From contig NZ_ML123049.1 of NCBI RefSeq assembly GCF_003846175.1, positions 426,792-490,791 on the forward strand: DNA of 64,000 nt. The letters are read 5' to 3'. The first letter of the stretch is position 1; the number at the start of each line of letters is the position of its first letter. Both the position numbers and the translations under genes were made by a program. The DNA is from Streptomyces sp. ADI95-17 (GTDB lineage: Bacteria > Actinomycetota > Actinomycetes > Streptomycetales > Streptomycetaceae). The notes beneath the pieces are model-generated. The model was not told the DNA's origin and searched no databases. It was given only the letters and a program-made list of their open reading frames with translations. This document shows, one piece after another, positions 35,227 through 43,550 of the stretch.

Positions 35227-35942
35227 CGCAGCCGACCGCCGTCCATCGTCAGCACGGTGTCCGCCCAGCTCGCCGCCACCGGATCATGGGTGACCATGAC
35301 GACCGTACGGCCGTCGATCCGCACCGCATCCCGCAGCAGACCGAGCACCAGCGCCGCCGACTCCGGATCCAGGGAGGCCGTCGGCTCGTCCGCGAAGATC
35401 ACCTCGGGTTCGGTCACCAACGCCCTTGCCACCGCGACCCGTTGCTGCTGCCCACCGGAGAGCGTCGCGGGCCCCTGCGCACCACGCCCCGCCAGGCCGA
35501 CCCGGGTCAGCAGATCCCGCCCGCGGCTCAGCACCCGCTCGTCCTCCGGATCGGCGCCCGCCAGCACCAGCGGCAGCACGACGTTCTCCTCGATGCTCAG
35601 CGAGGGCACCAGATTCAGGGCGTGCGACTGGAAGACGAAGCCGATCCGGTCCCGGCGCAACCGGGTCAGCGCCGCCTCGGAGAGCGCACCGAGATCGGTG
35701 CCCCCGATCCGTACCGTGCCCGCCGTCGGACGGTCCAGCCCCGCCGCGCACTGGAGGAACGTGCTCTTCCCCGAGCCCGAAGGACCCACCACCGCGGTGA
35801 AGCTCCCCACCGGTACCGCACAGCTGACCGCGTCGAGCGCGGTCGTCTCCCGGTCGCCCCGGCCGTGGCGCCGGCTCACCGACTCCAGACTCAGCGCGGA
35901 CGCCCGCACCGCCGTGATCGTGTCCACCGTTGATTCCACCAT
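35223..35942 (-). CDS. ABC transporter ATP-binding protein (MacB/LolD type)
   Basis: 239 residues from ATG 35942; GTG starts at 35939 or 35927 are also possible because GAAGGA directly abuts the ATG. Walker A GPSGSGKST, Q-loop FVFQSHALNL, signature LSGGQQQRVAVARAL, Walker B VIFADEPTASLDP and switch MVTHD are intact. This is the class that drives FtsX-type permeases. It is translationally coupled to the downstream permease (four-base overlap) and divergent from a histidine kinase gene with a 165-base spacer, the standard arrangement of a regulator-controlled detoxification transporter. Confidence 0.94.
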   Translation of the reverse strand: MVESTVDTITAVRASALSLESVSRRHGRGDRETTALDAVSCAVPVGSFTAVVGPSGSGKSTFLQCAAGLDRPTAGTVRIGGTDLGALSEAALTRLRRDRIGFVFQSHALNLVPSLSIEENVVLPLVLAGADPEDERVLSRGRDLLTRVGLAGRGAQGPATLSGGQQQRVAVARALVTEPEVIFADEPTASLDPESAALVLGLLRDAVRIDGRTVVMVTHDPVAASWADTVLTMDGGRLR

Positions 35943-36107
35943 TCCTTCGTCTGCCCCGCCAGGTCCGTTCCGACCTGCGTAAACGCTATGAACCGGGGGC
36001 CGGCCGGGCGAGGGTGCGCGGTCCCGGAACGGGGTACAGCCAGCTCCACCGGGGCCCGGGAGAGGGCCCCACTCCGGTGGCCGAGCAGCCCCCGTAACGT
36101 GGTCGTC

Positions 36108-37361
36108 ATGAACACCGCACCAGCCCCGCTGACAACCGCCATCCGGCGTTCCTGGGATGCGTCGCGCTACCTGTTCATCGGCATCGCGGTCGCCCTGCTC
36201 GCGTATGTGAGCGCGTTCCTGGTGGTGGCGGTCCTGCTGTTCGGCGCCGTGATCATCGGGCTGCCCGCACTGCCGGAGGCCGCCAAGGTGCTGCGCCGGT
36301 TCGCGGAGTACGAGCGGCGCAGGGCGGCGAAGCGGCTGGGCATCGAGTTCACACCGACGCCCTATCCGTCGTTGGACAGCGCCGAACTCTCCGAGCGGGT
36401 GCGGCGCGTACTGACCGATCCGACGGTGTGGCGCGACGCGCTCTGGCTGCCGCTCCAGGCGCTCATGGGCAATGTCGTCGGATATGCGGCCTTTGTGTTG
36501 TGGCCGGTCGGGCTCCTCGTGGACGGCGCCGCGCTGCCGGTCGTGCGCCTGCTGGACCGGCGGGCCGCCGACGAATACGGCACACCGATGCCCGAGCGGC
36601 CCGGCTGGGTGCTGCGCTGGCACTGCGTACTCGCCGACCTGTCGGCCGGCTGGACCAGGTCCCTGCTCACGTCCTCGCCGTCCACCGCGCTCGCCGAGCG
36701 CATCGCCCAGCTGACCGAGAGCCGGGCCGGCGCGGTGGAGGCGCACGGCGCCGAACTGCGCCGCATCGAACGCGATCTGCACGACGGCGCCCAGGCCAGG
36801 ATCGTCGCCCTGTCCCTGCGCATCGGCCTCGCCAGACAACTCCTCGACAGCGACCCGGCCGCCGCGCGTGTCCGTCTGGACGAGGCGCAGGACGGCGCGG
36901 AGGCGGCCCTCGCGGAACTCCGGCACGTCGTGCGCGGCATTCACCCCCCGGTGCTGACGGACCGTGGACTGGCCGGTGCGGTAAGGGCGTTGGCCGCCGA
37001 CGCGGGCGTGCCCGTCGCGGTGGAGCTGGACGGCGTGGAGGACGGCCGGCGGCTTCCGGCCGCGATCGAGGCCGCCGCCTACTTCGTCATCGCCGAGGCA
37101 CTCACCAACATCAGCAAACACAGCGGTGCGACGGCCGCGACCGTGCGCATCGCCCGTACCCCCGGCACCCTGCGGGTGACCATCAGCGATAATGGGCACG
37201 GCGGCGCGGACGAACGGCGCGGCACCTCGCAGAACCCCTCCACCGGCAGCGGTCTGGTCGGCATCGGGCGGAGGATCGCCGCTCTGGACGGCACCACCCG
37301 CATCAGCAGCCCCATCGGGGGGCCGACGGACATCGAAGTGGAGCTGCCGTGCGGATCGTGA
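36108..37361 (+). CDS. Two-component sensor histidine kinase (NarL/DesK type)
   Basis: 417 residues from ATG 36108. Two or more membrane segments at about 21-52 and 113-145 with a short intervening loop, a PspC/sensor-like region (DUF-type) typical of actinobacterial kinases, then HisKA_3 with phospho-acceptor His225 in ERDLHDGAQAR and an HATPase_c domain (ALTNISKHSGA, DNGHGG, GSGLVGIGRRIAAL). Such kinases often sense membrane or cell-wall damage. The gene overlaps its response regulator by 13 bases and is divergent from the ABC transporter it may control. Confidence 0.94.
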   Translation: MNTAPAPLTTAIRRSWDASRYLFIGIAVALLAYVSAFLVVAVLLFGAVIIGLPALPEAAKVLRRFAEYERRRAAKRLGIEFTPTPYPSLDSAELSERVRRVLTDPTVWRDALWLPLQALMGNVVGYAAFVLWPVGLLVDGAALPVVRLLDRRAADEYGTPMPERPGWVLRWHCVLADLSAGWTRSLLTSSPSTALAERIAQLTESRAGAVEAHGAELRRIERDLHDGAQARIVALSLRIGLARQLLDSDPAAARVRLDEAQDGAEAALAELRHVVRGIHPPVLTDRGLAGAVRALAADAGVPVAVELDGVEDGRRLPAAIEAAAYFVIAEALTNISKHSGATAATVRIARTPGTLRVTISDNGHGGADERRGTSQNPSTGSGLVGIGRRIAALDGTTRISSPIGGPTDIEVELPCGS

Positions 37362-38008
37362 TCGCCGAGGACAACGCGCTGTTGCGGGAGGGCCTGATCC
37401 TGCTGCTCACCAGCTCGGGCCACGAGGTGGTGGCCGACGTGGCGACCGGGCCCGAGGTGCTGCCCGCCCTGCTGGCACACCGTCCGGACGCCGCCGTGCT
37501 CGACGTACGGCTCCCGCCCACCTTCCGCGACGAGGGGCTGCGCGCCGCGCTCGCCGCCCGCGCGGAGCTGCCCGAACTGCCGATCCTGGTGCTTTCGCAG
37601 TACGTGGAGGAGACGTACGCCGCCGAGCTGCTCGCCAAGGGCGCGCAGGGCATCGGCTACCTGCTGAAGGACCGGATCGGCCGGGTCGACCAGTTCCTCC
37701 AGGCGCTGGAGCGGGTGGCGGGCGGCGGCACCGCGCTCGACCCCGAGGTGGTGACCCAGCTGCTGACCCGCAAGTCGTCGGCCGAGCCGCTGCAGAGCCT
37801 CACCCCGCGCGAGCGCGAGGTGCTGGAACTGATGGCGCAGGGCAAGGCGAACGGCACCATCGCCGGTGAACTGGTCGTGACGGAACGGGCGGTGAGCAAG
37901 CACATCGGCTCGATCTTCGCCAAACTCGGCCTGGAACCCGACGACGGCACGGTGCACCGTCGGGTGCTGGCGGTGCTCGCCTATCTGGAGGGCACGGGGG
38001 CCCGCTGA
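37349..38008 (+). CDS. LuxR-type two-component response regulator
   Basis: 219 residues from GTG 37349, overlapping the kinase gene by 13 bases. Receiver domain with acidic pocket ED at 7-8, phospho-acceptor Asp52 in AVLDVRLPP, and Lys in LLKDRIG; LuxR/NarL helix-turn-helix at about 147-205 (LTPREREVLELMAQGKANGTIA, SKHIGSIFAKLGL). It should bind DNA when phosphorylated by the partner kinase. The divergent ABC operon is the prime candidate target. Confidence 0.95.
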   Translation: MRIVIAEDNALLREGLILLLTSSGHEVVADVATGPEVLPALLAHRPDAAVLDVRLPPTFRDEGLRAALAARAELPELPILVLSQYVEETYAAELLAKGAQGIGYLLKDRIGRVDQFLQALERVAGGGTALDPEVVTQLLTRKSSAEPLQSLTPREREVLELMAQGKANGTIAGELVVTERAVSKHIGSIFAKLGLEPDDGTVHRRVLAVLAYLEGTGAR

Positions 38009-38124
38009 CCCCGCGCCCGGCCGGATTCAAGTCCCTTGACCAGGTGGTGGACGGCCACGCCGATCGCCACACCTGCCCCGAGCACGGCCAGTACGGGCGC
38101 GATGCGGGCACGCGGAGAGTTCAC
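37981..38124 (-). CDS. Possible small membrane protein (47 residues)
   Basis: A short leftward frame from GTG 38124 to TAG 37981, with GAGGAA about 9 bases upstream. It predicts a single membrane span (APVLAVLGAGVAIGVAV at residues 9-25) with positive residues on both sides. The last 28 bases overlap the 3' end of the convergent response-regulator gene. Nearest same-strand gene is the lactococcin-like one, separated by a strong terminator. Hydrophobic character and a ribosome binding site support it; shortness and lack of a known homologue weigh against it. Confidence 0.35.
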   Translation of the reverse strand: MNSPRARIAPVLAVLGAGVAIGVAVHHLVKGLESGRARGQRAPVPSR

Positions 38125-38172
38125 TTTTCATTTCCTCGTCCTGCGGATGACCGCTGGAGGGGAGATGCGAAC

Positions 38173-38214
38173 GCCCCGGGTTCCCGCGCCGGCGATCGCG
38201 CGGGAACCCGGGGC
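38173..38214 (-). terminator. Terminator of the lactococcin-972-like gene
   Basis: Perfect 17-bp inverted repeat (38173-38189 with 38198-38214; arm begins GCCCCGGGTTCCC) and 8-base loop, 25 bases past the leftward stop at 38239. One of the strongest hairpins in the window. Confidence 0.88.
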
Positions 38215-38238
38215 ACATGACACCGTGCAGAGGGGGAT

Positions 38239-38703
38239 CTAGTACTTGGCGTAGTACGTGTAGCAGGTGTAGGCGAGACCCGCCGTGTGGTGGGCGTTGG
38301 ACGTCTGCCCGGCGGGCTTGGTGTCCTTGATGATGTATCCGGCCATGTTCACGGTCGAACCGTGCTTCACGCTGCCGTGGTAATAGTTCGAGTAGCAGTA
38401 CTTGTAGTTGTCCCGGGCCTGCCAGCCGTAGCTCCACGTCCCGCCGCCGACTTCGACGATCTTCATCGGCGTGACGCTGCCCTCCGCCGCGTCGGGGATC
38501 GTGACCTCCACCACGCCCCATTCCTCGGGGTCGCCCAGCTGCGCAGGTGCCGGGGTGCCGTCGCCGCGGGTGTGGACGGAAATGGTGTTGCTCGTCGCCT
38601 GGTCGATGCCGACCTGGGCGGCGGTGGCCGGCGTGGCGAAGACGCCGGAAGCCAGGGCTGCGGTCGAGACGGCGAGAGCCGCCGTTCTGCCGAACTTCTT
38701 CAT
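38239..38703 (-). CDS. Lactococcin-972-family secreted protein (putative bacteriocin)
   Basis: 154 residues from ATG 38703, with GAGGGGG about 8 bases upstream. Residues 1-29 are a Sec signal peptide (ATPATAA). The mature part ends with a lactococcin-972-like domain: GGGTWSYGW at 87-95, then a YSNYYHGSVKHGSTV segment at 104-118 and an aromatic C-terminus (YTYYAKY). Lactococcin 972 is a secreted bacteriocin that binds lipid II and blocks septum formation. This protein is longer than the 66-residue mature lactococcin and has two cysteines (C103, C147), perhaps a disulfide. Activity is inferred from family only. Confidence 0.78.
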   Translation of the reverse strand: MKKFGRTAALAVSTAALASGVFATPATAAQVGIDQATSNTISVHTRGDGTPAPAQLGDPEEWGVVEVTIPDAAEGSVTPMKIVEVGGGTWSYGWQARDNYKYCYSNYYHGSVKHGSTVNMAGYIIKDTKPAGQTSNAHHTAGLAYTCYTYYAKY

Positions 38704-38978
38704 GGAATATCCCCCTCGTCCAGCCTTCCTGTGAAGGCTTGGAGAAGATCATCTGCAGGCCCGTGTGCTCTGCAAAGAGAGATTCGGCAAGTTGGCCGGA
38801 ATCCTTCTTGGCCGACATGGGCCTTTAACTCCGCTTGGGATTGATGGAGTCCACGGGAGCCGGCGTGCGGACGGGGCCCCGCCCAGGGGCCGGATCAGGG
38901 AACCCGAGCCCCGCTCGCGTCGACCGGCCCGGACGGGCAGGATGCTGTGTGCCGTGTCGCGTCGCCAGGAGGTCCCGC

Positions 38979-40106
38979 ATGTCCAGCCAGAGCCAGCCCG
39001 TGCCGTTCACCGCCGACGACTACCGGGCCCGGATGACGCGCGCGGCCGACACCGCCGCCGAGGCCGGGCTCGCGGGCGTGCTGGTCGCTCCCGGCCCCGA
39101 TCTCGTCTACCTCACCGGCTATCGGCCCGTGAACACCGAACGCCTCACCGTCCTCGTCCTCACACCGGGGCAGGACCCGGTTCTCGTCGTCCCGACGCTG
39201 GAGGCCCCGGACGCGGAGAAGGCCGTCGGCGCCCCGGCACTCACCCTGCGGGACTGGACCGACGGCAAGGACCCCTACGCCGTCACCGCCCCGCTGCTCG
39301 ACGGCCACGGCCGGTTCGGGATCAGCGACAACGCCTGGGCGATGCATCTGCTCGGCCTCCAGCGGACGCTGCCGGACACCTCGTACGTCTCGCTCACCGA
39401 GGCCCTGCCGATGCTGCGCGCGGTGAAGGACGCCCCTGAACTGGAGCGGATCGCCGCCGCCGGAGCCGCCGCCGACGCCACGTACGGCGAGATCCTCAAG
39501 GTGCGCTTCTCCGGCCGCAAGGAGACCGACATCGCCGCCGAACTGGCCGGACTCCTCAAGCGGTTCGGGCACTCCCAGGTCGACTTCACGGTCGTCGGAT
39601 CCGGCCCCAACGGCGCCAATCCGCACCATGAGGCCGGGGAGCGCACCATCGAGCGGGGCGACATGGTCGTACTCGACTTCGGCGGCCTCAAGCACGGCTA
39701 CGGCTCGGACACCTCCCGCACGGTCCACGTCGGCGAGCCCACCGCCGAGGAGCAGCGGGTCCACGACATCGTGCGGGAGGCGCAGGAGGCGGGCTGCAAG
39801 GCGGTCCGGCCGGGCGTCGCCTGCCAGGAGATCGACCGGGCGGCCCGCGCCGTCATCACCGAGTTCGGCTACGGCGAACGCTTCATCCACCGCACCGGCC
39901 ACGGCATCGGCGTCACCACCCACGAACCGCCCTACATGATCGAGGGCGAGGAGCAGCCGCTGGTCCCCGGGATGTGCTTCTCGGTGGAGCCGGGCATCTA
40001 TCTGCCGGGCCGGTTCGGGGTCCGGATCGAGGACATCGTGACCGTGACCGAGGACGGCGGCCGGCGCCTCAACAGCACGTCACGCGAGCTCGCCATCGTC
40101 GAGTAG
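38979..40106 (+). CDS. M24-family aminopeptidase (Xaa-Pro peptidase)
   Basis: 375 residues from ATG 38979 with a perfect AGGAGG 6 bases upstream (an open frame to 38835 lacks it). Creatinase-type N-domain, then a pita-bread catalytic domain. All five metal ligands are visible: the two Asp in VVLDFGGLKHGYGSDTS, His in GHGIGVTTHEPP, Glu in SVEPGIYLPG, and Glu in RIEDIVTV. It releases N-terminal residues before proline, in the cytoplasm. Monocistronic, convergent with treZ. Confidence 0.93.
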   Translation: MSSQSQPVPFTADDYRARMTRAADTAAEAGLAGVLVAPGPDLVYLTGYRPVNTERLTVLVLTPGQDPVLVVPTLEAPDAEKAVGAPALTLRDWTDGKDPYAVTAPLLDGHGRFGISDNAWAMHLLGLQRTLPDTSYVSLTEALPMLRAVKDAPELERIAAAGAAADATYGEILKVRFSGRKETDIAAELAGLLKRFGHSQVDFTVVGSGPNGANPHHEAGERTIERGDMVVLDFGGLKHGYGSDTSRTVHVGEPTAEEQRVHDIVREAQEAGCKAVRPGVACQEIDRAARAVITEFGYGERFIHRTGHGIGVTTHEPPYMIEGEEQPLVPGMCFSVEPGIYLPGRFGVRIEDIVTVTEDGGRRLNSTSRELAIVE

Positions 40107-40127
40107 CCGGACGCGGGGGCCGGCCGC

Positions 40128-40229
40128 CGCGCCCGAGCCCCCTCAGCCGTCGGCCAGCACCGCGCCCGAGCCCCCTCAGCCGTCGGCCAGCACCGCGCCC
40201 GAGCCCCCTCAGCCGTCGGCCAGCACCAC
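40128..40229. repeat. Three tandem copies of a 34-bp unit spanning the treZ stop codon
   Basis: Identical 34-bp units at 40128-40161, 40162-40195 and 40196-40229, beginning CGCGCCCGAG and ending GGCCAGCACC. The third copy contains the last codons and the stop (40209-40211) of the leftward treZ; two further copies lie beyond the gene and repeat the Leu-Ala-Asp-Gly-stop coding. Confidence 0.95.
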
Positions 40230-41981
40230 GCACGACTCCGGCGGCAGCCGTAGCAGCCCGTCGGCGCCCGGGGCCGCCACCGGCTCCCACGCCGCCACCA
40301 CCCGGTCCCCGCCGCCCCGGCGCCGGCCGCCGCCCAGCGGGATCGTGGCCGGCTTCTCGCCCAGGTTGACCGCGATCCGCAGATCGCCCCTGCGGTACGC
40401 CAGCCAGCGCGCCTGCTCGTCGTGGGCGGTGCGCACCGACGCCAGATCCGGATCGCTGAGGTCGGGCAGCGCGCGGCGCAGCGCGATCAGCTCCCGGTAC
40501 CAGGCGTGCAGCCGGGCGTGCGGCTCCTGCGACGGTTCGTTCCAGTCCAGACAGGAGCGGTCGCGGGTGGCCGGGTCCTGCGGGTCCGGAATGTCGTCCG
40601 CCGCCCAGCCGTGCGCCGCGAACTCCCGCCGCCGGCCGTTGCGGACCGCCTCGGCGAGCTCCGGATCGGTGTGGTCGGTGAAGAACTGCCAGGGGGTGCG
40701 GGCGCCCCACTCCTCGCCCATGAACAGCATCGGAGTGAAGGGCCCGGTCAGTACGAGGGCCGCGGCGCAGGCCAGCAGGCCGGGGGAGAGCGTCGCGGAG
40801 AGCCGGTCGCCCAGGGCCCGGTTGCCGATCTGGTCGTGGGTCTGGGCGTAGCCGACGAAGCGGTGGGCGGGCGTGCGGGCGATGTCGACGGGACGGCCAT
40901 GGGTCCGGCCCCGGAAGCTGGAGTACGTCCCGTTGTGGAAGAACGCGCTGGTCACGGTCTTGGCGACGGCGGCCAGCGGAGCCTGGGCGAAGTCCGTGTA
41001 ATAGCCCTGGGACTCACCGGTCAGCGCGGTGTGCAGGGCGTGGTGGAAGTCGTCGTTCCACTGGGCGTGCAGCCCGAGGCCGCCCGAGTCGCGCGGTGTC
41101 GTGGTCCTCGGGTCGCAGAGGTCGGACTCGGCGATCAGCGGCAGCGGACGGCCCAGTTCCGCCGCGAGCGCGTCGGCCGCCGCCGACAGTTCCTCCAGGA
41201 AGGTCAGCGCCCGGCCGTCGGCCAGGGCGTGGACCGCGTCCAGTCGCAGCCCGTCCAGCCGGTAGTCCCGCAGCCAGCCGAGCGCGCTGCCCAGCAGGAA
41301 GGCCCGCACCTCGTCCGAACCGGGAGCGTCGAGATTGACCGCCGCCCCCCACGGCGTGTGATGGGTCTCGGTGAAGTACGGGCCGAAGGCCGGGAGGTGA
41401 TTGCCGGACGGGCCGAGATGGTTGTGGACCACGTCCAGCAGGACCGCGAGCCCGAGACCGTGCGCCGTGTCGACAAAGCGCTTCAGCCCGTCCGGTCCGC
41501 CGTACGGCTCGTGCACCGCCCACAGCGACACCCCCTCGTACCCCCACCCGTGGGTGCCGGGGAACGGACAGACCGGCATCAGCGACACATGGGTGACACC
41601 GAGCTCGGCCAGATGCCCCAGCCGGGCGGCCGCGGCGTCGAAGGTGCCCTCCTCGGTGTACGTGCCGATGTGCAGCTCGTACAGCACGGCGCCCGGCAGC
41701 CCCCGGCCCGGCCAGTCGCTACGCCATGCGAACGACGAGTGGTCGACGACGGCGCTCTCGCCGTCCGGCCCGTCCGGCTGGCGCCGTGAACGCGGATCGG
41801 GGAGCACCCGTCCGTCGCTCCCGCCCCCGTCCAGGACGAAGCCGTAGCGGTCCCCGTCCGACGCCGGCGCCTGGGCCGTCCACCAGCCGGAACGGGCCGG
41901 ATCACGCTCCATCGCCCACGGCTCGCCCGCCAGCCGCAGCCCCACCTCGTCCGCATCCGGTGCCCATACCTCGAACAGCAT
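40209..41981 (-). CDS. treZ: Malto-oligosyltrehalose trehalohydrolase
   Basis: 590 residues from ATG 41981 with GAGGAG upstream. TreZ (GH13) releases trehalose from the maltooligosyl-trehalose made by TreY. N-terminal isoamylase-type beta domain (MLFEVWAPDADEVGL), then the barrel with DVVHNHLGPSGNHL, nucleophile region GLRLDAVHAL, acid/base region PLIAESDL, and a C-terminal beta domain. Length is standard. In many actinomycetes treZ sits next to treY; here treY is about 9.4 kb away. Divergent from a GH1 gene with a 168-base AT-containing spacer (42060-42100). Confidence 0.95.
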   Translation of the reverse strand: MLFEVWAPDADEVGLRLAGEPWAMERDPARSGWWTAQAPASDGDRYGFVLDGGGSDGRVLPDPRSRRQPDGPDGESAVVDHSSFAWRSDWPGRGLPGAVLYELHIGTYTEEGTFDAAAARLGHLAELGVTHVSLMPVCPFPGTHGWGYEGVSLWAVHEPYGGPDGLKRFVDTAHGLGLAVLLDVVHNHLGPSGNHLPAFGPYFTETHHTPWGAAVNLDAPGSDEVRAFLLGSALGWLRDYRLDGLRLDAVHALADGRALTFLEELSAAADALAAELGRPLPLIAESDLCDPRTTTPRDSGGLGLHAQWNDDFHHALHTALTGESQGYYTDFAQAPLAAVAKTVTSAFFHNGTYSSFRGRTHGRPVDIARTPAHRFVGYAQTHDQIGNRALGDRLSATLSPGLLACAAALVLTGPFTPMLFMGEEWGARTPWQFFTDHTDPELAEAVRNGRRREFAAHGWAADDIPDPQDPATRDRSCLDWNEPSQEPHARLHAWYRELIALRRALPDLSDPDLASVRTAHDEQARWLAYRRGDLRIAVNLGEKPATIPLGGGRRRGGGDRVVAAWEPVAAPGADGLLRLPPESCVVLADG

Positions 41982-42149
41982 GCAACGCTCCTCGTCTCAT
42001 CGCCCCGAGCCCCATCGTGGGCAGCGGCCACGATCACCGGCCCACAACACTGGATCGAGCCCGTTACTGGCGATTAAGGTCTGGTTCTGATCATTGCCCC
42101 ATCAGGTTCCGCTCAATACGCACTCCCTCGTACGGCTGTGGAGGCCGAG

Positions 42150-43511
42150 ATGACTGTGCCGTCGTTCCCGCCCGGTTTCCTCTGGGGAGCCTCAGCGTCC
42201 GCCTTCCAGACAGAGGGGGCGTCCGACACCGACGGCAAGGGCCCCTCCGGCTGGGACGCCTTCGCCGCCCAGCCCGGACGGATCAAGGACGGCACCGACA
42301 CCACCCGCGGCACCGGCTTCCACCAGCACTACCGCGAGGACGTCGCCCTGCTGGCCGGCCTCGGCGCCGACGCCTTCCGGTTCTCCGTCAGCTGGCCGCG
42401 CGTGGTGCCCGGCGGCAGCGGACCGGTCAACCCGCAGGGGCTCGACTTCTACGACCGCCTCGTCGACGAACTGTGCGCCCACGGCATCACCCCGGCCCCC
42501 ACCCTCTACCACTGGGACACCCCACTGCCGCTCGACGAGGAGGGCGGCTGGCTCAACCGCGACACCGCCTACCGCTTCGCCGAGTACGCGGGCATCGTCG
42601 CCGAACGCCTCGCCGACCGCGTACCGATGTGGATCACCATCAACGAACCGGCCGAGGTGACGCTGCTCGGCTACGCCCTCGGCGAGCACGCACCGGGCCG
42701 CACCCTCCTCTTCGACGCCCTGCCCGCCGCCCACCACCAGCTCCTCGCCCACGGCCTCGCCGTGCGCGCGCTGCGCGGCGCGGGCGCCGACAACATCGGC
42801 ATCGCCGTCTCGCACACCCCCGTCTGGACCGCCGGCGACCGCGACGAGGACCGGCTGGGCGCGGAACTGTACGACACCATCACCAACTGGATGTTCGCCG
42901 ACCCGGTCCTCACCGGCCGCTACCCCGACGAGAACATCGCCGCACTGATGCCGGGCCCGGTCGAGGACGACCTCACGACCATCTCCACCCCGCTCGACTG
43001 GTACGGGATCAACTACTACAACCCCACCCTCGTCGGCGCCCCCGACACCAGCGCCCCGGAGAACTTCTCCGGCTTCCGGATGCCCCCCGAACTCCCCTTC
43101 GGCATCCGCGAGATAGAGGGCTACGAGAAGACCGACTTCGGCTGGCCCGTCGTCCCCGACGGCCTGCGCGAAACCCTCGTCCAGCTCCACACCCGCTACG
43201 GTGACCGGCTCCCCCCGCTCTACATCACCGAGAACGGCTGCGCCGTCGACGAGCCCGCCGAGGACACCCGCCGGATCGCCTACCTCGAAGGACACCTGCG
43301 GGCCCTGCGCACGGCCATCGACGCCGGGGTCGACGTGCGCGGCTACTTCACCTGGTCGCTCACCGACAACGTCGAATGGATCGAGGGCGCCAGCAAGCGC
43401 TTCGGCCTCGTCCACATCGACTACGAGACGCTGCGCCGGACCCCCAAGGACTCCTATGCCTGGTACCGCGACCTGATCCGTACGCAGAAGACGGGCGGTC
43501 CGGCACACTGA
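42150..43511 (+). CDS. Glycoside hydrolase family 1 beta-glucosidase
   Basis: 453 residues from ATG 42150 with GTGGAGG 5 bases upstream (an in-frame GTG at 42138 is the alternative). GH1 barrel with FLWGASASAFQTEGA near the N-terminus, acid/base Glu in ITINEPAEV near 165 and nucleophile Glu in YITENGCAVDEP near 357. No signal peptide, so it acts on imported disaccharides such as cellobiose. It lies 39 bases upstream of the GH29 gene, probably cotranscribed. Confidence 0.95.
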   Translation: MTVPSFPPGFLWGASASAFQTEGASDTDGKGPSGWDAFAAQPGRIKDGTDTTRGTGFHQHYREDVALLAGLGADAFRFSVSWPRVVPGGSGPVNPQGLDFYDRLVDELCAHGITPAPTLYHWDTPLPLDEEGGWLNRDTAYRFAEYAGIVAERLADRVPMWITINEPAEVTLLGYALGEHAPGRTLLFDALPAAHHQLLAHGLAVRALRGAGADNIGIAVSHTPVWTAGDRDEDRLGAELYDTITNWMFADPVLTGRYPDENIAALMPGPVEDDLTTISTPLDWYGINYYNPTLVGAPDTSAPENFSGFRMPPELPFGIREIEGYEKTDFGWPVVPDGLRETLVQLHTRYGDRLPPLYITENGCAVDEPAEDTRRIAYLEGHLRALRTAIDAGVDVRGYFTWSLTDNVEWIEGASKRFGLVHIDYETLRRTPKDSYAWYRDLIRTQKTGGPAH

Positions 43512-43550
43512 CCTGACGAACGGCCCCCGGAGTGATCCATACTTCGCGGC

